In this document: positions 12,868 through 24,400 of the stretch, piece after piece
How the letters are laid out: each line of letters begins with the position of its first letter
Position numbering within the stretch: position 1 is the stretch's first letter
Source of the DNA: Micrasema longulum
Lineage: Eukaryota > Arthropoda > Insecta > Trichoptera > Brachycentridae
Reading direction: 5' to 3'
Assembly: GCA_022494885.1 (NCBI GenBank)
Contig: JAGVSM010002391.1
Location: 1-64,000 of the forward strand
Length of the DNA: 64,000 bases
Position numbers and translations under genes: made by a program
Notes under the pieces: generated by a model
The model's database searches: none
The model's input: the letters and a program-made list of their open reading frames with translations, nothing else
Told to the model about the DNA's origin: nothing

Positions 12868-13089
12868 TAGGGTACACCACCGCGTTGGTACACCAATCGT
12901 AGCTTAAATCGATCATTTTTGTTATAAGAATGTAAAATGATCAGTCTTACGTTTTAGGTGCCAGTCCAGAGACCATGAAACATTCCAGTATGAACACATT
13001 TTATTAAATAAATGTTTCATGTCAGCAATGTCAGGAATCTAACCCGAGATCTCTTGTAGGGTAGGCATCACTACACCACGAGGCCTCAC
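12868..13089 (-). repeat. tRNA-derived SINE, near full length
   Basis: On the minus strand it starts GGCCTCGTGGTGTAGTGATG (A-box-like) and has the B-box-like GGGTTAGATTCC. The body is CATGAAACATTTATTTAATA with CTCTGGACTGGCACCTAAAA, and the tail reads ATCATTTTAC. The same head and body recur at 38.07 kb (+) and 29.7 kb (-). Confidence 0.7.
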
Positions 13090-14047
13090 TGCTTTTGTAC
13101 CACAATCCAGACGGAAAATACGGGAAAACGTTTGTATGAAGAAAACTCAGATTACGTTTCCCCTTAACACAAAAATACATTGGATATCCAATATGATCAC
13201 AAAATTAGTGAAATAAATAATTTCGCACAATAGCACGTAAGAGAGTTGCTTGTTATCTCCCATACACTTAATTAATAAATAATAAACAACGCGCCTAACT
13301 AAGAATAAAATTAAATTAAAACACATTTATTTACGTTGTAAATTCCACAACAGTTTTGACAAATGTGGTTTATTTGAACATAAATATTAATGTTAATATT
13401 CCGATGATTAACATGACATTTTAACAACATATATTACTTCCTATGTCATGAATGATAATCTATAGTTTATTATATTTATTCTGATAACTTTCTTACCGTA
13501 CAACAAGAATACAGTGGTATTACGTCAGCTCACATAATTACCTATTAAATCAGTCGTCAAAAGATTAAAAATTCTGCTCCTATTTTCGTTTTCAGTCTTG
13601 ATAGAAGTTTTCATTAATTTATTTTTTTGCGCATTTATTTCGAAATAAGTACTTTAATCGTATGTGCATTAAAAAAAAACACATTTTTAATTTTTTTTCT
13701 CGAATCTATAATCTACGGATATATTACATTTCATTTACGTTTTTACAAAAAATACTGTATTTGTTTATAATTCTTATTGAATAGGCACTTTATAACTTAA
13801 CATACAAAATCTCTGCAATCCGCAAAAAAACTATAGTGTAATAAGCAGTCAAAAATATATTATGCCCGCACCTACAGATATAGAAAACGAAGGTGTGTGC
13901 GTCCAGATAGTGTATTCATAATCCATTATACATCATACTGTCTCATTTTTTCAGATCTGCTCAGCGTCTCCATTACGTCATATATTAGCATTCATCCATA
14001 GAACGTTCTTTTTCTAAGGTAATTTAGTGTATTCTATCATCGTGTAT

Positions 14048-14235
14048 GTTGGTTGGACGGCTGACTGTGAAACTGGCGTCGCGGGTTCGATTCCCGCCAG
14101 TTGCAAGAAAAAAAAATAAGAAATATTTTTTTCAATTGATCTGAGTGGTGTGGTGTATTTTCAATAACCTCCTTTCATATCTCATCTTTTTCACCTGCTG
14201 ACAAGCCTCTTAAAAGAGGCTTAGCGGGTTAATCC
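14048..14235 (+). repeat. tRNA-derived SINE (second head type)
   Basis: GTTGGTTGGACGGCTGACTG is followed by a perfect B box, GGTTCGATTCC (14084-14094), within a GC-rich hairpin-like CGGGTTCGATTCCCG, and then by an A-rich tail. A short inverted repeat, CAAGCCTCTTAAAAGAGGCTT, closes the unit. The head differs from the GGCCTC-type SINEs, so it is a separate family. Confidence 0.55.
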
Positions 14236-14419
14236 TTTTTCAAAGAAAAAAAAAATCCGCCAAGTTTTGATTAGTACAAAAATGCAAAGTTCCGAAATAT
14301 TTATGGCAACCTAATTATCTATCTTTTAAATTCATTACGAGTCACCAATGAGATACACTACATTGGTATTGTTTCCATCATTGGTCAACCGTTACAAAAG
14401 GCGACCATTTTATATATTG

Positions 14420-14635
14420 GCTGGAACCCAAGCGGATTTTATTCCATCGCCAAGTCTGGCCGCGTCCCGTAACGGGGTAGGGCAGATAGCAGAGAGTGAA
14501 GCTCGTAATATCTTCACCGGAGCATCGGTGATGGCATGGCGCATGGCGGGTGGAAAGGTGACCGCTGAGGTGACCAACACGCGCCGCGCCGGTGCATAAT
14601 CGCCAGAAATACTACCAGCCGTGCACCGAGCCCTC
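14420..14635. other. GC-rich block, probably repeat-derived, function unknown
   Basis: A 200 bp stretch markedly richer in G+C than its surroundings is open on both strands (about 80 codons each way). It includes CGCGTCCCGTAACGGGGTAG and ATGGCGCATGGCGGGTGG. I recognise neither protein reading. The CCCGTAACGGGGTAGG motif reminds me of dispersed lepidopteran repeats, so I favour a transposon fragment over a gene. There is no convincing splice-site pair around it. Confidence 0.35.
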
Positions 14636-16460
14636 AATAATAAATTAATTTAGATCGAGTTTTATAAACAGAAATAAACCTCTAAGAACGAAATATGGAT
14701 GCCTAAGCTAACATTTAAAATAATTAAGTCTTTCATTATTACAATACACGGCCGATTGACTATAAAGGCTTTTAGCCTATGAAATTTGATAATGTCCTTG
14801 TAAGGTAGAACGACTCTCGATTTTCAAAAATTTTTTTTTCTTTACTATCTAAATTGCCTTAAAAATAATATCAGATTTCTATGCAGCGAGTTCGTAATCC
14901 TAGGCAATAAATTGAGTCACACAACACTAATTTCCGAACCCCACGGAGTCAGTGTTGAATATTTCAAGTCTACAAAAACGTAGAACTAACATTAATTATA
15001 TATTCTGTATATTAAATTATATAATTAGTGCAGTAGTTACTTTGGCAAATAAAGTTTAATGTTCCAACAATAAATAAACAGTCCACATTCAGGTCTTGAA
15101 TTCGTTGAATGTTTTGTCAAAGCGCTGTTGTTTTTTCGTTTTTTCTGTTATAATATTTGTAATTTCAACTTTACTCGTTATTCATATTTTTTTAACCTCT
15201 ATCGTTACATAAATGATGAATGTTTTTTTTCTCTATTACAATCTACTTTTACATATTTAGTTAATGTTATAATCGTAATTTTTAAAAAAAGAGACAATAT
15301 TAATCAATAATATTAATTACAATAATTACTTATTATAATAGATTCTTAATTTTGAAGACATTTTTTTGTAAATACGCGTAACTTATATAAATAAAATGTT
15401 TTAAAAAGTATGTAGTAACGGATAATATTAACGTTTTATTTCCAATTCCTAGTATAAGTATTTATATTTGTGCTCATTTCATAATATTTTGCGCTCTATG
15501 AAATTAATAATTTTATATTCTTATTCCATAATTTTAAATTGCTACTCGACGCATAAAGTTTAGTTTTTTTTACGAGCGTACATGCTGTTAAATTATTAGT
15601 ATATACATGAATCTACTCATATGAGTTATCAACAAAAAAAAAGTCGTTATTGGGTTTTTTTTCCTCTATTTGTGTTTTTATTTGGGTATTTTACGTACTA
15701 AAATAATAAAAAAAAGTGGTGCTCACTTGCAACCTACAAAATAAGTTTTTACTGGTAAGAATAGTTCAATAAATGAAAAAAAAAAAAAAATCTATGGGAA
15801 GATTTATCTTTAAAAATAATTAGTACCTACGTGTTTAATACAATTTATCATGTATTTTTACAATGTGATAAGGCTACTCGTACAATATCGGATTGGATCT
15901 AAATTTAATTAAGCCTCTACCATTTGTATTACAGAACAAAAAACGTGGTTGTATATATAACCAAATATATTTTTAATGAATCCAAAAAGCGTGACCCAAA
16001 TTCATTGTTATACAGAAATACATTACCACAAAAATTAAATTTTCCCTTTCAGACTGAAACAATCGTGAAAGCAACAGATTTGAATTTAGTTCGTCGTAAT
16101 TTGTGTAAATATGCGTAAATATGCGTATTTACATTGGGGTCTTTTATTATGTTAAGGTATCTATATACATACATACTTGACGATAACAAAAGAACACCGT
16201 GATACGAAAAATGGCAGTCCCACTATAGGAGTATAATAATTACCTTTTTATATAATATGTCTATTTATAGGTAAAAGAACACGTCAATAATAAAAATAAA
16301 CATGAACGATTTTAAAATTAAAATTAAAATTCAATTTAAAATTCACCCAGAACTCATAAAACGTTTTTTTAAATATAAATAAATACTTACTTTCCCAAAT
16401 TTAACTTGCATGTGATGGTAAGTATTATTGTTTTAAAATGTGTAAAATTTACTGCATTTA

Positions 16461-16645
16461 TAGACGGTCTCCATGGTGAAGTGGTTAAGACGCTTGACTC
16501 ACGCACGGAAGGTTCCCGGTTCGATTTCCGGTTGAGAACAAAAATATTTAATGTGATTTTTCTCCAGCTGGGGCATTCTGCCCTGTATTTAGTGTTATTG
16601 GGTCTCCTGACCTATAGTGACGCAAAAATAATAATGTATTATCAG
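16461..16645 (+). repeat. tRNA-derived SINE (GGCCTCC type), copy 1
   Basis: The head reads GTCTCCATGGTGAAGTGGTT, then GACGCTTGACTCACG, then the B box GGTTCGATTTCC. The body TGGGTCTCCTGACCTATAGT ends in a GACGCAAAAATAATA tail. It matches the copy at 51.13 kb along its whole length, including the body. Confidence 0.7.
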
Positions 16646-17982
16646 TTATATGTATTGAAATAAATTTTGTCCAAATGGGCAACAAACGTTGGAAATTCAA
16701 TTTTTCGTAGCGCCAAACATTTTCATTAATAAACTGCTTTATTTTAAAGTTATTTCGAATAGGTACTTTTTAAAATAAAACGTATATTAACCTTTTTTTC
16801 CAAAGAAAATAATACAGATTCAATTTTCAATTGAATGAAATATGTTTATTTATTCCATAAGCTTACTGTGTGTACATTACCAAATTTATATTTAATAGCA
16901 TACACAACGCGAGAAAAATTTTAAACAAAATTTTAATGTAAAAAAAATAAAAAAATAATACCCAGTAAAGTACGTGTGTCATGGGAAAAACGCACATATG
17001 AATGCATATTGTTCGTGTGTTTTTTAAGTATCGTAATCAGATATACGCATAAATAATTTCTCCCGGTCTTAAGTTACCGGTGTTTGTCATAAATCGGAAA
17101 ATACCTACAAAAATCTGGAAAAAGGGGGGTCCTATCTCTTTTACGTAAAAAGTTATTACTAAAAATTAAAAGTAAAACATTTTCGTGAAAGCTCTTACAC
17201 TTTTTTGAGAAATTTTTAGATTTTAGAAAATCGTGATAATTCAAATAATCACGTTTAATTAAAGTAATTTTTAATTCACTATTACGTAAATACCGATTTA
17301 TTTGGGAAAACGTCGTGCTAAGTACCTACAGGTTATAATTATTAATAATCATTCTACAATGTAAAAGCTATCACTAAAATGATTTACTTTTAATTTTTAT
17401 CAATAACTTTTTACTTGTAATGTTCGGACAGTGGTCGGTCACTATAGTCCGGAATGCTACGTAGGGAATTTTTGATATTAGCGGAATTAAGTATTGGTAG
17501 TAGACCGACCATTTTTTGATTTTCCTACCACTCATTCCTTTTTTAATTTATAGGTGTGAGCCGTGAAATTCATTCAATTATGTTCGGTCATTCGATTGCG
17601 AGCGCGATAACAGTTAAATAGATTTTCCTCTTTATAAATTAATGTTTTCCGTCGCCAGTAACTTGACTTTAAATTAACTTTGACATTGACTTAATAATCG
17701 GTTTCACGTATACACAATTGTTTTACCAGGACAAGTGTCACCATAAACTGCTGACATTGACTTAAAAGGTTTTTTGTTTTGCTAGAAATTGATTACTGCA
17801 TGTAAATCAATAATACACATTCAAAAAGCTTATTGTGTATTTGGTTCAGCGATTGCAACTAAAAGATTGAATAGAATAAGTGAGAAAAGAAAAGAAAAAA
17901 AAAACTGGCTTTCTGTCTCATTCCGCTAATATAAAAAACTCCTCTCGTATGAATACCATTACAACCTTGTTATGTACCTACC

Positions 17983-18850
17983 AATAAGGAAGTTCAGAGG
18001 TTTTTTAGATTTTTGTTATTTGGTAATAGACGATTAACCTTTCCCTCACTAAGCATCCAAAAAATACCCGTGATCCGAACTGGGGGACCAAACGACCCCA
18101 GCGCCTACTTGTATATGGCGTCAAGATAATAAAACGTTAGAAGTGTTTATGACCGTGCAATAATTTATTTATTTTTTCTCGTACACGTATTTTACTCATT
18201 CGTGTATTTCATTTTTGTTAATTTGCCGAATGCTTATGTACATAAAGTGAAATTGACCCTCATATTGTTAACATATTTTTTTGTTTTAAAATTACAAAAA
18301 AAAACTATTTCAAAATTTAAAAACAAAAACAGGAAAATGCTTTATTCTATTGAATTCACGATTGCAAAAAATATACGGCAAATAGCTGCATGAGTGATCG
18401 TATTAAAATCAGTCTATGGGGGATTCGAATCTCCCACTTCAGTCCAGCTAGATTAAACTAACCCAAAAAAAAAAAAATCTTATCATCATCGCTACGATTT
18501 TTTAATGTTTTGTAATACTGGTAATTCACTACTCGTGGTATCACGACTTCAAGTCGGAGAGTCTTCCTGACATTAAAAGTAAAACCCCGTGCTCTTCAAA
18601 ACACGCTAATCGTCGAAAAACATGGCTACTCGGAAACAGGAAATCTATCATAACGCTATAATTGATTGGTTATTGTTAACACGCGTTCACGTAAACCTTT
18701 GACGTTTTAAAGTAGTTTAATTTTATTTAAACCATTTTTATAAATTTTCTCGTACATTTTCGAGGAACTTCGCAGATTGATCAGTGGACTCTTATTAACC
18801 GCTCGTAAGAAAACATTGTTGCACAAATAACAATAATGCGAAAATGAAAT
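17983..18850. mobile_element. Family B element, split copy
   Basis: The left end AATAAGGAAGTTCAGAGG with TTATTTGGTAATAGACGATT lies at 17983-18040. The right half of the family resumes near 18600 (GAAACAGGAAATCTATCATA, then AACCGCTCGTAAGAAAACAT). The roughly 550 bp between are unrelated and include a T-arm-like GGGATTCGAATCTCCC near 18420. This looks like a B copy interrupted by later insertions; the right terminus is not preserved. Confidence 0.45.
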
Positions 18851-19727
18851 TGAATCGTAAAATATATCCTAAAAGCTTAATTGATTGCCTAATTTAATGT
18901 AGTCACTGAATAGACAAGTGAATTTAATAAATAATTAGAACTTTTTTATTTGTTAATGTAAAAAGCGCAGCGATTGCGCCACATCAGATGTGTTTGTCGC
19001 GTCGGAGTTTTAAAAACATTAAAATTTATGAGATTCATCAAATCAAGGACATCCAAACAAGCAAGTTTTTTTTCATAAAATCATAAAACCAATGATTGTT
19101 CTTCTAGTATTATAACATTATATAATTATTATATTATAACATATTATAACATTAAATCTGCGTATTCTTTAACCTGCTTAAGTTAAACACAAATAATATC
19201 CCAAAATTTGGTTTTAAATTCTGCCTGCATAATTTGATTTTGAAATATTTTATAATTTATACTTCAGTTCTGCGTGCTATTATCTAATATCGCATGTTTT
19301 TATGAATAACGCTATGAGCATTTGTAAATAAATAAACACTTATTCGTATGTCTCCGATGACGAACTACTTGTAGGACAATCTGTTTGAGTGAAAATCTAT
19401 ATAATATTTTTTTCCATTAGGAAACTGATTTTAAAAATATGTGCATTCTTCGTTAGTGGTTTTAAATACCATGTACTTCTACCGTTTATGTCAAGGAATA
19501 TCTGGTAGAAATTAGTTTAATTAGAAATTAGTAGGATTCAAAAAAACAATATTTTTTCCAGTTTGTATTTGAGTGCACACGACAAAATTTAAAAAAAAAG
19601 AAGTTTTCTCAAGTTAATAAACCGTAACACGTAGGTATACGGCATGATGCATTTATTATTTTAATTTCAGTAACCCAACGATTTGCCAAAATAATCCGGA
19701 TGTCGAGGAAACGCTTTAATACCACTC

Positions 19728-19821
19728 TGACGTCATCACAACCGATGTCTAGTGTTCAGAATATTCTAGTAACAATAACTTTAATTAGTTTCTTTGTGCT
19801 GCGTGCCTACGTCATACGTCA
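19728..19821 (+). promoter_or_regulatory. Cluster of CRE-like sites
   Basis: A perfect palindromic CRE (TGACGTCA, 19728-19735) is followed by two ACGTCA half-sites at 19809-19814 and 19816-19821. A strong splice donor (ACG|GTGAGT) follows at 19971. This could mark an internal Syn promoter with a non-coding first exon, but no TSS evidence is visible and GACGTCA also occurs inside the B repeats of this window. Confidence 0.3.
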
Positions 19822-20235
19822 TGCGAGATCTAAATCATAAAGTGAAGATTTAATATTTACTGCATCGCCTACACATACAGCGAGTCGATAGAAAACCAGC
19901 GGGCGATATGTTTTCTCGATCAAGTATGAATTTCTGAACTAATAATGTGCGGACATTATTGTTAGTAACGGTGAGTATGTTAAACAGAATATTAGCTAGA
20001 CATGAGTTACTGCTGTATGTAAAGAAAAATATTACCGAGAAGATTAATGGCTTTTTAATGTATAAGCATATACATATACCTACGTGCATAAAAATTGCCT
20101 TTTTTGTTTCTGATTCATGGCATATTATATGCATATATATAAAGCATCCATACAATGTTTTGTTTAAACCATATTAAAAAAGAAAATGTAAAATATTGTA
20201 CGCTAACATTTCTAGTAGCCTTGCTATATAACAGT

Positions 20236-20284
20236 TGACAGTGAGCGCTTTCGCCAAAGTGGCATCTTCATAAACTGCCAATGA
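20236..20284 (-). repeat. Family C repeat, copy 3 (reverse)
   Basis: GAGCGCTTTCGCCAAAGTGG and CATCTTCATAAACTGCC form the reverse complement of the family core seen at 5.70 and 6.38 kb. Confidence 0.4.
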
Positions 20285-20832
20285 AGAAATTATTTTTTTT
20301 AATTCAAGAAATGTTTTTGTGAAAATGCTTTAATTGGACATTTGTCTTATCAGTGTGTCAATCATTTAATCGAAAAACGTATCATTTTCAGGAACACGAC
20401 GATGTCGGTTATAATGAAACACAGTCTCTGGCGAAAATTAAATAAATTAAAAGTGGCCAAAATTAAACAATTTAGTTTTCTTATTCAATTCTTTTATGCT
20501 TTTATATTTCGCAAATGATTCGCATATTTTAAATACATAACTTTGAGATGCTTTATTTGTCATAAATAAAAATACGATTAACACTATGAAAATATACAGG
20601 ATAAATATAAATATAAAGTTTGGGATTATTCGTAAATGAGCACTTAAGACACCATTTTAAAAATACATATCAAATGTTTTTAACTATACTAAATTTATTA
20701 TAAAATACATTGTTTTGTTTTTTTAACTCTGGTTTAAAGGTAACAATATTTTATATTTTCATGTTACGTTAAAAGATTTTTTCAATGTGTACTTATCTTA
20801 CTTACTTGATAATAAATGAATTAGTATGTAAT

Positions 20833-21226
20833 ATTATTTATATCACTACAGAGATGGGTAGAATTTTTGTTTAAAGATTATGGATATTCGAGCGTTTACA
20901 GGGGTTTTTTGACCTGTCATAGGTTGGGTTCAAGTGGCCACTTTTATGTAGAATTCTACAACATTTCCCATTCCGCTTATTAGCGAATATCCATATCGGT
21001 GACATTTTTGGTTTTAGTATATATGTCATGAAACAAGGAAAGCTTTCGCTAGCGCGTTTGGAGCGCCATCTATGTATTTGATATTGAGAATAAGTATTAA
21101 AGCAAATTACTTTATTTAAGTGGCCACTTGAACCCAACCTATGACAGGTCATAAGCCCTGTAAACGCTCGAATATCCATAATCTTGAAACAAAAATTCTA
21201 CCCATCTCTGTAGTGATATAAATAAT
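20833..21226. mobile_element. Foldback element related to family A (394 bp)
   Basis: Arms of about 110 nt (20833-20944 and 21118-21226) are almost perfect reverse complements: ATTATTTATATCACTACAGA and TGGGTAGAATTTTTGTTT at the left are mirrored at the right. Both arms contain ACCTGTCATAGGTTGGGTTC and AAGTGGCCACTT, a core shared with the otherwise different family A elements. It ends only about 130 bp before the first Syn exon. No coding capacity. Confidence 0.75.
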
Positions 21227-21355
21227 AATATACCTACTCCCCCTTGGGATAAAAACCCAGAATTGTGTGTGTATAAATATGTAAATATATATACACATAC
21301 CAAAAATAATATTGTGTAATTAGTATGTAATTCGTTATTTTCTTATTGTTTACAG

Positions 21356-21448
21356 ATGTCAGTGCCGAGGTTTCCAGTAGTTCTCAAAATTGGACACGCT
21401 CATGGCGGAGTAGGGAAAGTCAAGATTGAGAATAACTCCGATTTCCAG
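21356..21448 (+). CDS. Syn: Syn exon: [13 protein letters not shown] segment
   Basis: Thirty-one codons, phase 0 at both ends, between the acceptor TTGTTTACAG and the donor CAG|GTGAGA. It encodes [18 protein letters not shown] and then [13 protein letters not shown], the nucleotide-binding lysine and glycine-rich loop region of the C domain. The first codon is ATG directly after the acceptor AG. In full-length protein this Met is internal. Confidence 0.95.
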
Positions 21449-24400
21449 GTGAGATCAAAAAAGTATTTTTAAAATTAGTTTATTCGGACATCAACTATTG
21501 GCTATAAAAATACAATATACGAGTATACTCGTTCATGACTAATCCAATAATTGAGGGATTGGAATAATATTTAGGCGCTCAAAAATAAATCTCAAATTCT
21601 CTACAACATGACGCATTCTATAAAAATATTTAAAATTTATCCATATATTTTTTAATTATTTATTTTAGATTTGTTAGAAGAAAGTGTTTATTTTTTTAAA
21701 AATTAAAATAGTTTTTTTCAAAAATTTTTTTAAAGAAATATTTTTGTTTTATTTACCCAAATATTTCAATTTTAGACCCATTTCAAACGAGTTATAAATA
21801 ACTTCCTATTAGAAAATGGTATTCAAGTTTGGAGTAGGGTTCGAACCTCGGACCTCTGATCCGTGAGTCCGCAACACTAACTACGGGACCACAACCCGAT
21901 TTTAATGTACCACAACCCGATTTTAATGCAGATATATGCAAAAAAATACATTTTCTGTAACATAAGTAAAAAGAACATTTTTTTGCCTTATGCGTGTCAT
22001 AACTAATCATTATTATAACGGCAATAAAAAGAATCAACAATGTTTTAAGTATGTCCAAATGCTTGCAGACTGGCTGGATTTCTCCCCTAGGGGGTTGTTT
22101 ACATTTCAATTTGTTGCAACAGAGAGTTCCCTTTTCAAAAATGTTTTCCCTCTCTGTTGCAACAAATTTTAATATAAAAAGAACCATTTAAATTTAAAAA
22201 ATTAAAAACTAAAAGTTTTTCACACATATCATAAATTTCGTGGTAGGTTTTCTTAACAAAACATCAACACTTATATTACTTTTACCAAAATGACTCTGAC
22301 CATGTCGTAAACTACATTTTTTTTTTCAAATTGTATAAGTAGAAAATCATCAACACTTATAATTTCAGGATTGGAAACATCAAAATATAAATCCTCATCT
22401 TCTAAATCAGGTGCAACTTCAACACCTTCGTCATTATCATTACTCAAGTTCACAAATTCATTCCATTTGATGTCGAAGTCAGATTGTAAACGTCAACATC
22501 TGTTTTTGTTTTTCTTAGTTTCCGTTAAACTCAACATGAAAAAAAATTCTTTTGCTTTCTGATTCATTAATTTACTTGCTGTTTCTTTCCTTCTCTTTGA
22601 TGTAACTTCAAATATAGCGGTATTTACGTTCTCCTCATCAATATGTCATCTAGTATTACGTATAAATTCACACCATTTTCTGCAAAATACAACTAGTTTA
22701 GAGACTTCATCGTTTATCAGGGCTCTATGGTACACAAGTGCAAAACTTTGATGCGTATTATTGTTCCCGTGTTTTAATGTGCTTGTATCAATGTACCCTG
22801 ATGGATATTTCAAAAACTAACTGAAAAATCTAATTTCCAAATGAGTGCTGAAACACATATTTTGCACATTTTTTTTACTCGCGGTCAAACGCGCTAAAAA
22901 CAAACCTACTCTCATCAAACGCAAACGGCGAACTGATAGGTGACGCGTTTACAATTGGTATACTCACGCTTGCATAGACACGTTTTAGTGATGTGGCGAC
23001 ACAAACAGCGTTTGTCGGTGTATCAATATTCCCTTTGCGTCAAAGTGTCCCGCTTTCCTCTGAACATATTAGATTATTTACTAGTTTAAAAAAAAAAACA
23101 CCTTTATGTTTTGGAAATAGATAAGAAATAAATTTTAAGTTACACATGAGACCATGTATTATGGAGGAACATAGTTTTACAAAATAAAGTTTTCATTTTA
23201 TTCAGAAGTAAAATAACATGATGAAGTAACAATAACTTATACTAGAAACAATAATACCATCCTTAAATTACTGTTTTGAATACCAAAAAAACATTTAAAA
23301 TATTCTAATCCAAGCTCATAATAATTATTCAGATTATGATCTGACTCATTTTTAGTTTAAAATCTGTTATTTTTTTTATTATTAAATTAAATTTTTATTA
23401 TTGTAATCTAGCCTGATCTGATACTTTTATTTTCGATTATGTAAATCGTTTTATACATCATGAATAGAGTAATTATACCTTAGTCGAACTGTGATTGATA
23501 ACTTAAGGATGTATGTACTATAGTTCCAACGAAGGTGTATTGTCCTCTAATAAACATATTTTTCAGGATATGGCTGGAGTGGTAGCCATTTCTGGATCTT
23601 ATTGCACGGTGGAGCCATATATTGACGCCAAATTTGATGTCCACGTCCAAAAAATTGGAGCTAACTACAAAGCGTTCATGTGAGTTTGTACTTTTTGTTT
23701 ACTTTAAAAATTTGTTTATGATTTTAATTATTTAAAATCTATTAATTTTTAACCCAGTTTATATTAAACGATTTATATATTTTTGTTTTCTCCTCAGCAG
23801 GATAGGATATGTTCTTAAATGCTTTTATTTCATTTTAATCTAAATAAGACTATTACTGACGTTGTACCTACTTAAAGTAGCTGTTTCTTTTCTCACGCTA
23901 TACATTTTTTACGGTTTTAATTTAAATATCAATACTTTAAATGACACAAGAAAAAAACCTAAATTATTGCTCTTAGTGTTTCTGGGAATAAATTTAGAAT
24001 TTTTAGGGTTTTTTATTTTTTCTAAATCGTTATTCGCAACTTTTGTTTTATGCGTAGAAAGTAAGAAACTAACGTACGCAACGAAACATTCCTATATTAC
24101 CGCTAAACTGATCTCAAACGTCAATTTCAAAAACAGATTTTTTTAAACCTTAATATCTATGTACCCACATTTCAAATACATATCTTTCTAATGCAAAAAA
24201 CAACCGTTAAAATATTTATTGTATTGCCAAGTGTATATTCATAAACTTCTTTTTTTTTTAATTTCTTTTAATAACTTACCATTTAATCTAGCAACAACTT
24301 GGGCCTCGACTACAATGGGAAGTAAATAAAGTTATCTTCGACTGTCTATAATCAAAAGTCAATATATGTGTACGAAAATGAGTGTATTTGTATGAAAATT

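Larger units (their letters stand above)
1..21355. other. Presumed upstream Synapsin intron; no coding exon recognised
   Basis: I recognise no host coding exon here. The first Synapsin exon in the window (21356) begins at a conserved internal splice position, so the A/B domains and the first half of the C domain must lie upstream; most or all of this stretch is then one large intron. It is strongly AT-rich with many homopolymer runs. Repeats listed separately take up a small part. The stretches 1-940, 4200-5000, 5070-5690, 6470-8320, 9320-11100, 13090-14040, 14650-16450, 16650-17980 and 18850-19700 show nothing I can name beyond low-complexity A/T sequence. Confidence 0.55.

Noticed and set aside
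14348..14637. GC-rich block considered as horizontally acquired bacterial DNA
   Set aside because: Neither reading is recognised, there is no complete gene, and the CCCGTAACGGGG motif looks like dispersed eukaryotic repeat sequence.
20392..20455. Possible small exon (acceptor ATTTTCAG then EHDDVGYNETQSLAKIK and stop)
   Set aside because: Short, unrecognised, no matching upstream coding exon; kept only as a remark for the internal-promoter idea.
22371..22562. Plus-strand 63-codon frame starting [14 protein letters not shown]
   Set aside because: Opposite the minus-strand decayed coding sequence, which has the better coding signal and recognisable tail.
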